Source of the DNA: Rhabdophis nuchalis
Lineage: Eukaryota; Chordata; Lepidosauria; Squamata; Natricidae
Length of the DNA: 64,000 bases
Assembly (NCBI GenBank): GCA_039707465.1
Contig: CM077643.1
Coordinates: forward strand, 325,567,919 to 325,631,918
Direction: 5' to 3'
Shown here piece after piece: positions 11,625-24,433 of the stretch (the first letter of the stretch is position 1; each line of letters opens with the position of its first letter). The notes below the pieces were generated by a model. That model saw only the letters and a program-made list of their open reading frames with translations. It was not told the DNA's origin and searched no databases. Both the position numbers and the translations under genes were made by a program.

Positions 11625-12160
11625 ATCGAGGTTGATTTGATTTTAATTGATTTTATTCCATTTCTATACCGCTCCTATCTCCCCAATGGGACTCAGGGCG
11701 GTGCACAGGAAAGTTTAAAAAGAATACAAACATACAACCTGTAATAAATACAAACACAACAACTAAAATATAATTAAATTAAATATGGCCTGTGCTAAAA
11801 GTATAATTAAAACTGGTAAAAAGTTAAATCCACTAGTCTGTAAAAAATTACCTCAGGATCTAAGCTAGGCTGGCTAGATGAAAAAAGTGGGTCTTGAGTA
11901 ATCGGCGGAAAAGACGAAGATCCATGGTGGTACGAAGTTCGGGGAGTAGGTCGTTCCAGAGGTAGGGCCCTTCCCCTCGGGGCCGCCAGCCGGCATTGCC
12001 CAGTAGACGGCACCCTGAGAAGGCCCTCCCTGTGGGAGCGGATCGGCCGAAGGGAGGTGTGTGGTAGGAGGCGGTCCCGCAAATAGCTAGGCCCCGTGCC
12101 ATGGAGCGTTTTAAAGATGGTTACCAACACCTTGAAGCGCACCCGGAAAGCCACCGGTTC
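11625..12160 (-). mobile_element. L2-clade LINE, 3' end
   Basis: The plus strand shows the reverse of the L2 3' UTR (ACCGCTCCTATCTCCCC...GGGCGGTGCACAGG). It continues into the reverse of the ORF2 C-terminus (SHREGLLRV region near 12020), ending near 12160 where L2 similarity stops. Confidence 0.85.
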
Positions 12161-12599
12161 TACCCCTTTTTAATGTCGGTTCACACATTGCCCCCACACA
12201 AGGCTTTAATCACCTGAGTAGGCCCAAGATTTTGAAACCAGTCACGACCACTAACAAATATCCCATTCTTCCCTCCTTAGTTTTCGAAATGAACTTTTCC
12301 AAGGCATCCAACCAGATACTGTGTAAAAAAGTAGTTTCCCTATTTTGTTCAGAAAATAAAAATGCCATATATTTGTGCAACTTCAAAAGGGTAGCAGGAT
12401 AGATGTAGCACCCTCAATTTTCCTCACAGCAAGATCCCAAATATAATAAAGGCATCCAAACTTGGATTTTTTTGCTTGATTTCCCGTTTCCCAGTATCAT
12501 TCCATTTCCCAGTATTATTCCAGTCATTTTCATTTTAAAGTGTCCGGCTCCATAGGATGTAGCTAGCTGCAGAATCTGGGCAGGGCCTGATCTCTTGCT
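12161..12599. other. Unassigned DNA
   Basis: About 440 bp between the L2 end and a hAT element; nothing recognisable. Confidence 0.45.
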
Positions 12600-12607
12600 C
12601 TCTAGGG

Positions 12608-13069
12608 CAGTGATGGTGAGCCTTTTAGAGACCGAGTACTCAAACTGCAACCCAAAGCCCACTTATTTATCGCAAAGTGCCAATACGGCAATTTAACCTG
12701 AATACTGAGGTTTTACTACCTAAAATAATGATAAACAAGGCAGAGTTCAGCTAATTGTTCTAAGAAAAATGTGATAAATGCACTTTTATGCCCCTTCAAT
12801 TTTTTTCTGCTTTTGAAATATTACATTTAGCAATGATAGAAAAGAAAAACTTTTGTAATATCATTCCTCTCTTTTCCTCCCTCTCTCTTTCCCTCGCTCC
12901 CTCCTCTCTTTCTCTCTCCCTCCTCCCTTCCCTCTCTTTCTTCCCCTCCCTCCCTCCCTCCCTCTCCCTCCCTTCCTCCCCACTGTGGGAGAAACACAAT
13001 GGAGCTGGGCTGGGCAATGGCACACCTACCCACAGAGAGGCTCTGAGTGCCACAGGTTCACCACCATTG
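12608..13069. mobile_element. hAT-like non-autonomous element with a polypyrimidine core
   Basis: The ends are CAGTGATGGTGAGCC and GGTTCACCACCATTG. The flanks are an exact 8-bp duplication, CTCTAGGG (12600-12607 and 13070-13077). A ~110-bp CT-only tract lies at 12870-12980. Frames over that tract (E/R/G-rich or S/L/P-rich) are not genes. Confidence 0.9.
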
Positions 13070-13109
13070 CTCTAGGGCATCTTCCTAAATGTGTTTGGTT
13101 GATGTTACT

Positions 13110-13637
13110 TGTTAGGAACTCTGGGTTCAGAACCAGTGTTACAACTCTGGTCCCGTAACCAGTGTTAGGGGTAACAAACACCCCCGTTTGAATGTAAATG
13201 CAGAATAGTGTAATACACCGGACAGTAAAGAGATACGTTGCTTTAACCACACACAAACTCTAAAACTCTGATAGTAAGAAAAGAAATAGTCTTTACTTTG
13301 TAGCAATTAAAATACCTCTTCCAACCAGTGATACTAACTTCTCAAAACAATAACAGTCCTTCACCAAACACAGAGTTATCTTACAGTGATGCAAAACAAA
13401 TACTTCTTCTTTCTTCGGTCTCCAATATTCAGCTACTCAGCAGCAAACAGTAAACAGGAATCAAAGGGAATCGAAAAGGGAATGAACTGTGTTTCTGAGC
13501 TTGCTTGTATGGTAGAGCTAAGAAGCACAGCCAATTAGAATCCAACATAGTTCTTAAAGCTACATATACTCTTTAAGAATACTGGCTTATATATATATAT
13601 ATATTGTCAACCCAACATAAGGATAAATATCCTAACA
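13110..13637 (-). mobile_element. Solo LTR, family B
   Basis: On the minus strand it starts TGTTAGGATATTTATCC and ends CAGAGTTCCTAACA. The flanks are an exact 5-bp duplication, TTACT (13105-13109 and 13638-13642). An (AT)n TATA-like run lies about 30 bp in, as in the copy at 5638-6060. No internal region. Confidence 0.82.
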
Positions 13638-13647
13638 TTACTAATTT

Positions 13648-14078
13648 GGTAATACGTATGCTCCCATAGAGAGGGTCTCCTCATGGTGCAGTTGGCTAGA
13701 CAACGTCGACTGGCGACACCCAGGAGGAGAGCCTTCTCCGTGGGAGCACCTGCCCTCTGGAATGAATTGTCCCCAGAATTAAGAACTATCCCTGATTTAC
13801 GCACCTTCTGCCGCGGTCTCAAAACCTTTCTCTTTCAACATGCCGGGGTGGCATAAAACATGATTTAAAATTTTTTTAATTTAAATTTTTAAATTTAAAT
13901 TTTTGTATTTTAATCAGGGTTAGTTTGGTTTTTTCCCACGTTTCGGCCAATATTTTAATTATGTCTTTTAAAAGCTTTCCTTTTAACTTTTATATATTTG
14001 TTTTTATTTTGGCTGTACACCGCCCTGAGTCCTTCGGGAGTAGGGCGGTATAAAAAACCAATAAACTCTAAACTCTAA
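13648..14078 (+). mobile_element. L2-clade LINE, 3' end
   Basis: The last ~70 codons of ORF2 are recognisable, followed by the 3' UTR ending CACCGCCCTGAGTCC...AGGGCGGTATAAA and an (AATAAACTCT)-like tail. 5'-truncated. Confidence 0.85.
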
Positions 14079-15138
14079 TTTGGAGGTAGGATGGGTAGGG
14101 AGGAGAGGAGGGTAGGAGGGCAAATGGAGGGAAGGGAGAAGGAGAGGGAAAAGGGGAGAGAAAGGGAGAGGGAGAGGAGAGGAACAGACTAACCAGTCCT
14201 GAAAAGACAGGCAGCGGCCTGAGATCAGCTGCCCCCTATTCATTCTCCCCCTATAGTAATTCATGTGCTGAGGTAGAATTGCTCAAGAGCAAGAACCCTT
14301 TTTCCCTCCAACTCCGGGCACCTTGCCTAGAACAAGGAGCACGCTTGGGAATCCAGCAGTGACTGTGAACTGATGTAATACAGTCAGGCGAGAGATTGGC
14401 AAGGACAGCCAATTTTGTGTAATAACTCAAGGATAGATTGATAGAACTTTAATTCAATAGTGGAGAAATGTCCTTCGGGGAAAAAGAATCCCTATTTCCC
14501 TTACTTTGTGAAATTTACTGAGCTTATTGAATGTTCTGAATACATTATACCAACAAAGCCACCTTGAATTCAGGAGGGACACGCTTCCAGGTAAGGTTTT
14601 AGTTCTATTCCCTTGCTATTAGTGCTGAGTCACAGAGTCATACTATCCAGATCTATCCTACCAAAATGCTTATAATACACATTGCCCTTTTGTCTAATCT
14701 TCAAAGAGCCAAGAAGCATTAAAGGAGAACATCTGGTTCCAATTTCTGAGGTGGAAAAAAAATCCTTCCAAACTCCATCTCTTATAGTATTTTTCTCACC
14801 TTTTCAAGAAATACCTTTTGCATGGTGAGAAACGAGCACAAATTGTTAACTTATCTACGAGAGAGTCCCATCAGTTTATTTTTTCCTCTCTGACCATTGT
14901 TTACCACTGCTAAAAACATTCCCAAATTTTGAAGGAAAGACAACCTCAGCTGCCTATAGACAAGGGAACTCAAACTCATCTGTCTTCAGGCACCGTTCTT
15001 GGTGCCTCCCATGTTTTCTGGCTCACGTGACTCTTTACAAAAGATTATTTTCATTAGGAAAAGAAAAGGTTGAAACACTCCTAGGACTTTGTAACAGAAT
15101 GCATGAGGTGGGACTGGGACTGCAATGATTTTTTTTTA
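14079..15138. other. Unassigned DNA with a polypurine tract at 14085-14185
   Basis: A ~100-bp G/A-only tract follows the L2 tail. The remaining ~950 bp shows no repeat ends or coding signal. Confidence 0.55.
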
Positions 15139-15470
15139 ATTAGTTTGTCAAACTTACAAGATAACAGGTATAGGTATAAACATGGACATGAACAAGAGAA
15201 ATGGGGACAGTGGGACAGGAATGGAAGGCACGCTGGTGTGCTTATGCACGCCCCTTTACAGACCTCTTAGGAATGGGGTGAGGTCCATAGTAGACAGTTT
15301 AGGGTTGAAGCTGTGGAGGTTAGAGGATGTAACAATGGAGTCAAGTAGAGCATTCCAGGCATTGACCACTCTGTTCCTGAAGTCGTATTTTCTGCAATCA
15401 AGTTTGGAGCGGTTTACCTTGAGTTTGAATCTGTTGCCTACAATAGGTACAATTGTCTGTATTTATCATT
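15139..15470 (-). mobile_element. CR1-L3-type LINE fragment
   Basis: Read on the minus strand, broken frames give an ORF2 C-terminal pattern (NRVVNAW, then a Leu-rich tail) followed by a 3' UTR ending ATCTTGTAAGTTTGACAAAC. A second copy with the same layout is at 22930-23395. Confidence 0.65.
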
Positions 15471-15582
15471 TCACAATTGTAAGTACCTTCAACTCTCTCA
15501 AACCTTTTGCTAGTGAGGGTAGCACTCATGGTTCAGAACAATCATAGCATGCCAATTCTAGGGCAACGCGGTATCAATCCTG

Positions 15583-16536
<954 letters not shown>

Positions 16537-16755
16537 AATAGCAATAGCACCTAGAATTACTGTAAATCACAGTGCTTTGCAGCCCTCTCTAAATGGTTTA
16601 CAGAGTCAGCATATTTCCCCCCAACAATCTGGGTCCTCATTTTATTGACTTCAGAAGGACGGAAGGCTGAGTCAACCTTCAGCGGGTCAGAATTGAACTC
16701 CTGGCATAAGCAGTGAGTTACCTGCAGTACTGCATTCTAACCACTGCGCCGCCAC
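16537..16755 (-). mobile_element. tRNA-derived squamate SINE
   Basis: On the minus strand it starts GGTGGCGCAGTGGTTAGAATGC (box A region), followed by a decayed box B. It then has the body block GTTGACTCAGCCTTCCGTCC and a 3' part with TGTAAACC...AGAGAGGGCTG. It is a different family from the Sauria-type SINEs here. Confidence 0.7.
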
Positions 16756-16950
16756 CAATGTTTCTTCCAACAGACTGCTAAGGAAAGACTGCCTTTATAT
16801 ATTCATATGAGGAAATTTGTTTGGGTTAGTTAACTTTTGAAGTTTAAAGAGTGTGCTGAAAACCATATGCCAGGGGAATCAGAAATTCCAGGCAGGTCAA
16901 GTGGGTATAAAGATGTATTGCAAGATTAAACTTTCTACAAGAATCTGAAC

Positions 16951-17321
16951 CAGTGGCGTAGCGTGGGGGGTGCAGGGGGTGCGGGCCGCACCGGGCGCAA
17001 CATCTGGGGGGGCGCGCTCGCACTCGCAGCTCCCCGTCGCTTCGGGAAAGGGGATCGAGTAAGGCAGGAACAGCGGCAGCCGGGGAATGTGGCCACCGCT
17101 GCAGGGACCGGAGAAGCGTCGCCCGAAGCAAGAGAGGCTGCAAGAGGAGGTGTTTTCTCCCCGTCGCCCCGTCTTCTTCCTTGGGGAAAGGATCTTAGGG
17201 GATTTTTCATATTTTTATTAGTATTATTTCTCGGGCGGGGGAGGGGTGCTAAAATCCAGGGGTTAGGGGGCGCAAATTACTTGCCTTGCCCCGGGTGCTG
17301 ACAACCCACGCTACGCCACTG
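16951..17321. mobile_element. GC-rich hAT-like transposon, short form
   Basis: It has the same ends as the 841-bp element (CAGTGGCGTAGCGTGGG...CCACGCTACGCCACTG) and its own exact 8-bp duplication, ATCTGAAC (16943-16950 and 17322-17329). It lacks precisely the 470-bp block 2574-3043, joining GAGGGG directly to TGCTAAAATCC. Near-identity elsewhere implies a recent common source. Confidence 0.92.
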
Positions 17322-17329
17322 ATCTGAAC

Positions 17330-18045
17330 TACTAAAGATCCAAGCAAATTGGCAATAGATAAGAGTCAATGGAAATCAAGGTGAGCTGGACTTAGATCTC
17401 TTGTGGGTGTGCAAGGACTCATGATTGGTGACATGTTTGATTCCTCCCTTAGGCTCAGCCTGGTCGTCTCCTACACTGGGTAGTCACAACGGCTGACAGT
17501 TGATTGTTCTCTTGAGAACTGTGCAATGTTTCCATTTTGGAAAAGAGAGAGAAATTACAGAAGCAAAACTAATCTAGATGTAAACAACTAAATCTGCTTG
17601 AATTCCCCTGTTGGAAGGTCCTTCGTCTCCCAGCCTGCCTCTCAATATCACTCCAGCTGACAGCAGATGTCTCATTAAAATAAATTTGAATTTCAAAAAC
17701 GACAAAAACCTGTTATCCACACCTGGTTTCCAAGAGTTTTCTCTTCCCTGAGAAAAAGTTAAAAGGCCTCCCAAAGTTATTAATGGAGATTGCATGCTTT
17801 AATGGGTAAAATGAGATTCTAGACGTTTTAGTTGATTAACCAGTGAATTTATTAATATGGAAATATGCTTTAATTGTAAGGTTTTCTGACAACATTTTGA
17901 GGCAGGGGATTAAGCTATCTTGAGTCAAGAAACAATTAACAGAATCTCAATAATGATTCTTCAAATTAAAAACTGCTCCAAAATTCTATAAACACTTAAG
18001 CCAAATGCTTTGGCATGGTTACAAAAATTGAAAAATTATACACAA
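17330..18045. other. Unassigned DNA
   Basis: About 700 bp with no recognisable repeat or coding signal. Confidence 0.5.
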
Positions 18046-18270
18046 TTACAGATAGTTCTTGATTAAGGACAGCTCATTCAGCAACCATTTTAAGTTATGG
18101 TGGTGGCGAAAGAGTGATGCTAAGTTAAAACCATCTCTCAAAGTTCTGGCTGTTTCCCGTGGCCATATGATAGCAACGGCTTGCACTTACAACAAAGGCG
18201 GTTGACGTGTCCTATAATTATGTGATCACCATTTGTCACCTTCCTGTAGGGAAAGTCACAAGTCACTCAG
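18046..18270. mobile_element. TIR DNA element fragment (TTAAGTGA-rich family)
   Basis: It begins ACAGATAGTTCTTGATTAAGG and shares the spaced body motifs of the copies at 9942 and 18945. The other end is lost. Confidence 0.5.
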
Positions 18271-18944
18271 GTAAGTCTCTCATGCCCAGCTGTAGCTACA
18301 TCTAGCCTCATGGCACTTGTGCAGCACCACACACTGCCAGTTCCTCAACACCCTCACACATCCTCTGCATCCTGCACCAGCCACCCTAGCCACATGACAA
18401 CAGTTTTCTGCATACTCTCGTCACTAGAAAGCTGCTTGGATACACCTTGATGCTAGAGGGTACCATGTTGCCTACCTCTGCATTAGACCAGAGTGTAAAC
18501 AGAACTCGCTGGCTTGCCCAGTGAATGGATATGTCAGCCCTGGAAGCCATCTTTTGCTTTGGGTCTTCAGGCCTGCCACAATTATTGCTGTGAAAAACTG
18601 GGGGGGGGGGGATTATATGGCGTAGATAGAGTCAAAATAACATTCCTTTCTCAAAGTGTCAAGGTCATCCTTCACTGCACTTGGAGTGGCGTGACTGGGA
18701 GGCATCTCCAGTTGGGACGGTGTTTGATTGGGTCATGTGATGGACATGGGGGTGCTGGGCAGGGACTTGAACTTTCATTTCATGTGGGGGAAAACTTGGA
18801 AAGTTTCAGATTTCAGTTTCCCCAGATGGATCAATATGACATCTCTAATAAAATGGAACTTTGAGGAATCTTCAAGCCCCGGAGTTTTCTTTCCTTGGGG
18901 GTTTACTTGGAACCCTGACAGGATATCTTCACAAATTGCATTTA
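18271..18944. other. Unassigned DNA with a G11 run near 18601
   Basis: About 670 bp lacking repeat ends. A homopolymer G run at 18600-18611 is a likely spot for length errors. Confidence 0.45.
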
Positions 18945-19322
18945 CAGGTAGTGCTCGACTTATGACCACATTTGAGCCCAACATTTTGGTTGCTAAGTGA
19001 GACAGTTGTTAAGTGAATTTGGCCCCATTTGACCACCTTTCCTGACACAGTTGTTAAGTGAATCACTGCAGTTGTTAAATTAGTAACATGGTTATTAAGT
19101 GAACCCGGCTTCCCCATTGACTTTGCTTGTCGGTAGGTTACAAGAAGTGATTGTGTGACCCAGGGACGCTGCAAAAGTCATTAATATAAGTTGCCAAGCG
19201 TTTGAATTTGGATCATTTGACCATGAGGATGCAAGTGTGAAAGAGAGGCATACGTGACTTTTTTCAGTGCTGTTGTAACTTTGGACAGTGACTAAATGAA
19301 CTGTTGCAAGTCAAGGACTAAT
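18945..19322. mobile_element. TIR DNA element (TTAAGTGA-rich family)
   Basis: It begins ACAGGTAGTGCTCGACTTATG and ends TTGCAAGTCAAGGACTA, an imperfect inverted pair. The body is a dense set of TTGTTAAGTGAAT motifs. It is the clearest copy in the window, with no coding capacity. Confidence 0.7.
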
Positions 19323-20699
19323 GAGTTTCTGAGTTTTCATATGCAGACATGCGTTGGTGAGAGCTTTGTCCCTGAAGATACTCCTGTTCCATAGACAGGT
19401 GTTAACATTCATGAAATTGGGTGGAGTCAGTCAGCATTATTCATCCATACATCTCTCTCAACTGTGATTTTCCAGTTGTGCTACAGTTCCCAGCAGGTTC
19501 TGCCATTAATTATGCTGGCTGAGGCTACCGGAAATGATAATTTACCCGTATCTGAAAGCCTCTAGGTTACCCTCTATATATTAAAGAAATGTATGAGTGA
19601 TCGCTTTTTGAAAAATCTGTTATTTCCTTTTCTCCAAAGCACAAGTAGAATCTTGGCATAAATCTACTTATTACATGGAATTAGATCTGCAAGGCAGATA
19701 TTATAATATAGGTGATTATTTCAGGATTTAAAAAAATAGGACTCCGAAGCAAATGTAGCATTGCTTATTTGCCGAAGTTGGGCTTGGTTATTTCATACTA
19801 AGATCTGTAGCTGGTCACAGTGTGGGGCAAATTTTAATTCATTTATTTATTACTAAGTTTCTATGCCAATCGCCTTCCCTACAAGGTGATTCAAGAGGGC
19901 AGGCCCAACCCTCTCTGAACCTGCATGCAACTCTGAAATATGTATAAAATGGCAAGACTTGTCATCTTGTTGTTTTTTGTACACCCAATGGAGATTTCAT
20001 TTGCACCACTTCCCTCTATGGTAACTTTTGGAACACTGGTACCTTCAATATATTGGAAAGATAATGACAAGGCAGTCTGGCCAATGCTAGATTATAGTCC
20101 CCAAAGAAAGGGTGTTGTAGGAAGTAGTACTCACTACAATCTAGTTGCTAACCAGCGAAGACCAGCTAGATCCCTCCTCTGCTTGCTAAGTAGAGCTGAT
20201 GTTCTAGCTACCAGTTAGTTGTAAGCAATTTGTGAAATTATTTTACAAGGCTGACTATATTATTGATCACCAAGTATTTGTTCCCCCGGGAAACTGAAAA
20301 GCTTCAAAGTAAATTTGACTCTGCTTAAAACTATCGAGTCAACCGGCTGTGAATTGTGGAGCACGGTGAATAAAATCTGTTAGGTTTGCTTTTCATTTGC
20401 TGCAAAACTTCCCTGTAGCATGAGCGATGCAGCCATGCATGTAATCAGTCCCTTGGCTTTGCAGTTTTATTGCTAGTATGAAGATCTACAGCATGTTTGG
20501 GGGGATTCCAATGTTATTGGAGACCAGGTAGTTGGTTCTCCTTTTCCATCCATCCATTCCTAGAAATCTGCACTATTTTTAGCTATTCTTATGATAAAAA
20601 CAGAGCAATTTTGAATATTACTAGTAGTACTACATTCAAGGTGGAAACGTATTACAAGGCACTTCCAGGTTGAAAGGATTAGCTGGTGACGTCACTATT
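19323..20699. other. Unassigned DNA
   Basis: About 1.4 kb. 19830-19920 faintly resembles an old L2 3' end. I recognise no exon or intact repeat. 20340-20470 is locally less AT-rich and could be tested for conservation. Confidence 0.45.
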
Positions 20700-20707
20700 G
20701 CCTGGGG

Positions 20708-20843
20708 CAGTGGTCTGCAAAGTTGGCTCTTTGAAGACTGGTGGACTTCAACTCCCAAAATTCCCCAGCCAGCATGGGGTGGCTGGGGAATTCTGGGAGT
20801 TGAAGTCCACCAGTCTTCAAAGAGCCAACTTTGTAGACCCCTG
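20708..20843. mobile_element. Palindromic hAT-type MITE
   Basis: A 136-bp near-perfect hairpin with ends CAGTGGTCTGCAAAG and CTTTGTAGACCCCTG. The flanks are an exact 8-bp duplication, GCCTGGGG (20700-20707 and 20844-20851). Confidence 0.95.
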
Positions 20844-20851
20844 GCCTGGGG

Positions 20852-21052
20852 GATGTCCAGTTAGAGGTTCCGCTCATGTTCCCATAAAGTTGCCCACTGA
20901 AGTGGTACCTATCTTTCTACTTGCAATTACATGCTTTTCAACTGCTAGGTGGACGGTAGCCAGAGCGAGTTACAGAAGCTCACCCTTCATGTAGCAGGAC
21001 TTGGGTCTGTGCCATTCATCAACCCAATGTCCCAACCACATGAGCCCCTGTG
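20852..21052 (-). mobile_element. Sauria-type SINE fragment
   Basis: It shares TTGCCCACTGAAGTGGTACCTAT, then CTACTTGCA and GCTTTTCAACTGCTAGGT, with the complete reverse-oriented copy at 40388-40741. Decayed head. Confidence 0.6.
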
Positions 21053-21060
21053 CTCTAAGC

Positions 21061-21236
21061 CAGGAATCACCAACCTTTCGGACTTCAGGGACCACTAAAT
21101 TCATAATTTAAAATTCTGCAGACCACTATTATGATTTTTTTAAAGATAAATAGTATTTAGTGCAATATAAAAAATGCAAATAATTTTTCTGCAGACCACT
21201 AAAATTTTCTCGCGGACCACTGGTTGGTGACCACTG
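21061..21236. mobile_element. hAT-like element
   Basis: The ends are CAGGAATCACCAACC and GGTTGGTGACCACTG, flanked by CTCTAAGC and TTCTAAGC (7 of 8). Repeated GGACCACTA/GACCACT motifs fill the interior. Confidence 0.85.
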
Positions 21237-21244
21237 TTCTAAGC

Positions 21245-21756
21245 AATTTTGTATCTATATGCTCTATTTTGAGTGAGTGTCCCATGTATTGCACAGCAGG
21301 ATCTTCCCATGGGATCTTGGAATGCAAGACAAGAAGCCTCTAAGGAAGAAGAAAATGTAAACGACTTGCCAATTAGGCAGGAAGAATTTGCCAATAATGG
21401 AAGGGCTTGCTGGGTAACATCTTCTGACTGATTATTAAGTAATGACTGCAGAGGAAAATATGGTATCCGATTCCCTGCTGCTTTCCTAATTGATATTACA
21501 ATTTATCTTTACAAGTCATGTTTATGGTTGTAAGGACTTTAAGGAAGCTATTTCCAATATGTTCCAACTACCTTTAAACGCAATTCTCCTGGTTTTCACA
21601 GTTTCCTCCAGTCATTTTAAGATGTAATCTGAAATTAAGCAGTTCAATTTGCTCCAGGTTCAAATAGCCTTGGAACGTATTTATGTGACATTATTTACAG
21701 TTGGTTTGACTTGCTGTTACACCCCTAAATAAAAAAGGAGGCAAGATGCAAAGGAA
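21245..21756. other. Unassigned DNA
   Basis: About 510 bp without recognisable features. Confidence 0.45.
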
Positions 21757-21757
21757 G

Positions 21758-21843
<86 letters not shown>

Positions 21844-22190
21844 TTTATTTATAGACCGCCTCCTCTCCCCAAAGGGACTCGGAGAGGTGCACAGGGAAGT
21901 TAAAAAATACAAATATAAAATACATAAATAACTAAAATAGAAAATTTAACAAATTATCCCTGCGCTAAAACCCACTGTACTAAAACTAAACGCCCTAAAA
22001 ACCCAATTAGAAACGGAAGACTAACCTAGGCCGGCCAAGCAGAAAAAGTATGTTTTCAATTTTTGACAGAAGGAGCGGAGGTCCATAGTTGTTCTAATTT
22101 TGGGGGGAAGGTCGTTCCAGAGGGCTGGCATAGCCTAGTCCCTCTCTGTGGGAGCGGATCGGCCGCAGGCATGTATGGGGCAGAATGTAT
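21757..22190 (-). mobile_element. L2-clade LINE, 3' end with an (AAT)n tail
   Basis: A perfect ~86-bp (AAT)n array (21757-21842) is the reversed, expanded tail. It is followed by the reversed 3' UTR and ORF2 end. About 60 bp of the usual ORF2 C-terminus is missing around 22128, an internal deletion. Confidence 0.88.
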
Positions 22191-22528
22191 TAAGGATGTA
22201 TTAAGCAATTTCTCAAATGATAACTTTGGATTGGGAATGCATCTAGAAGATGCAAGCATGGAAAAGAATATGTGAAGGAATTTACTTTTTGATTTGTTAT
22301 CTTGGTGACTGGGATATGAAAAAAAGTTTATTTTTTATTATTTTGCTGTCAAAATTGAAGACGAAGCTACGCCATTTTCTAGGCAGTATTTCTAGCCTAA
22401 CTGAATTTCATATCTCAGGTAAGCATAGAACACATGTTTCCCTCCTCTTAGTCCACCTCTAGACCAAACTGCTGGGTCAAGGCTTAAATTAATGTGTTAG
22501 TGAAAACTGTCACTCATTTAACTGTCAC
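22191..22528. other. Unassigned DNA
   Basis: About 340 bp between two L2 3' ends in opposite orientation; nothing else seen. Confidence 0.45.
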
Positions 22529-22816
22529 TGGAATTACGTACCATCACCGACCTCCGCCTCTTCCACCAATGTCTAAAGACATATTTGCTCCAACAAGCCG
22601 GCCTAGCCTAACCTCCCATGGGGACTTTTTAGGAAGTTTTAAATTTGGGTCTTTTAAAATTTGGTTTTAGCATAGGATAGGATTATTTAATAGTTATTTT
22701 AAATTATATTTATTGTATTTTGTATGTTTTTCAAATTTCCTGTGCGCCGCCCTGGGTCCTCTGTGGAGAAGGGCGGGATATAAATTTAAATAAAATAAAT
22801 AAATAAAAATAAAAAT
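22529..22816 (+). mobile_element. L2-clade LINE, extreme 3' end
   Basis: It follows the 3' end of the long L2 copy (49650-49915) closely, from the last ~25 ORF2 codons through GCGCCGCCCTGGGTCCTC to a (TAAA)n tail, so it is the same young subfamily. Confidence 0.9.
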
Positions 22817-22929
22817 TTGATAGTCAAAAGAGCAAATGTGTGATTTTTTAAAAAATGATGCTTCAAAAGAAATTGGTAGATTCTGCATGTTTGTTTTTTT
22901 AGATGCTAGAAGAAGGCATTTATGTATTT

Positions 22930-23395
22930 ATGTATTTATTTGATTTGTCAATCATTTACAAGATAATTGGTATAAGAATAAACATGAGTATGAATGAAAT
23001 GGGTACAAATAATTGGGGACAATAGGACAGGGATGGAAGGCACAATGGTGCACTTATACATACCCCTTACAGATCTCTTAGGAATGGGGTGAGGTCAATA
23101 GTAGACAGTTTAACTTTAAGGTTAAAGTTTTGGGGATTTTAAGATGTAACAACAGAGTCAGATAGTGCATCCCAGGCATTGACCATTTAGTGATCATTCA
23201 ATGCTGAAGTCATATTTTCTGCAATTAAGTTTGGAGCGGTTTATATTGAATTTGTATCTGTCGTGTGCTCTTGTATTATTGTGGTTGAAGCTGAAGTAGT
23301 CATTGACCGGTAAGGCATTGTGGTGGATAATTTTGTATACACTTAAGTCCGACCATAGGCAGCGTAGTAACTTCAGACCAAGGAAGTATATTACT
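22930..23395 (-). mobile_element. CR1-L3-type LINE fragment
   Basis: It has the same arrangement as 15139-15470 but extends further 5' in the element (to about 23395, CACTTAAGTCCGACCATAGG). Frames are broken. Confidence 0.65.
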
Positions 23396-24325
23396 CAGTT
23401 TTCAAATCAGCTTTCAACCTACTTTTCTCATGAGAATGAAGGCGAAATCTATATTCCAGCAAAAATATTGTAGTTTTAAAATGCTATTTGTGTCATAGTG
23501 CATTGTATGTTGAAATGACTTTTATGCTTGCAGTTCGATTTATTTTGTAAAAAGTGTGAATGTACAGGTCTGTCTTTATATCAAAAATGTTGATGAAAAG
23601 CTTTATAATTTGCATGAATGAAAACAATGTATTTCATAATTGGATTTTTAACACGCGCGAAAGGGACACAACTCATTTTTTGCAGAGAAACACAACAGGC
23701 CATTACTGAACATTTGGCACATACTTCTTGGATTCTGGCTGATCCCCTGAGTACTGATATTTTCAGCTTCTCTTTGCAAACGTTTGTGTATCTCAGAGAC
23801 CTTCCTTGCCATAGCATGTTGTAGATATTTGCAATCTTTGGAGTGTTAAAATGCAATGTGTTGGTAAAGTTCAGTGTTTTTATCTATCATTTTAGCAAAT
23901 GTTAAGCTGATAGCTTTTACACTCAGAGCTACCGAGGAACAGTAATCCATTACTATCTCTTTTGACACCACCATGAAAACAATATTCTTAACAATGTCTC
24001 ATCCCAAGTTCTGAATCAGTCTTCAAACAAAGAATTAAGCAAGGAAGCTGTGAACACACCAATTCTGTTTGCAATATCTTTTTCTATGCAAATAATGGTT
24101 TTCTGTAGTTGCTGTTGCACAGAGGGAATGTTGTTCAATAATAGATGTGGAACAAGACACGAGGGTGGTTATATCTCAAAAATGAAGCACAAGAGTAAGC
24201 AAAATGATCTTTCCCATTGAAAAAGTGGTTTAAATTTTTTGGGGGATGTTTGAGGTTTTTTTAAAAAAAACTGTAATTACTGAAGTTGTAGGATTGTAGA
24301 TGGTATCATTTTAAAATAGAATCAT
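23396..24325. other. Unassigned DNA
   Basis: About 930 bp. A 91-codon minus-strand frame at 23581-23856 has no domain I recognise and no splice-like context. I do not call it a gene. Confidence 0.45.
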
Positions 24326-24433
24326 TGAAATAGAATAGAATAGAATTCTTTATTGGCCAAGTGCGGTTGAACACACAAGGAATTTGTTTTTGGTGCCGAT
24401 GCTCTCAGTGTACATAAAAAGACAAGATACATT

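Noticed and set aside
23581..23856. 91-codon minus-strand frame, Cys-containing
   Set aside because: Cysteines do not form a recognised spacing and no flanking exon signals were seen.
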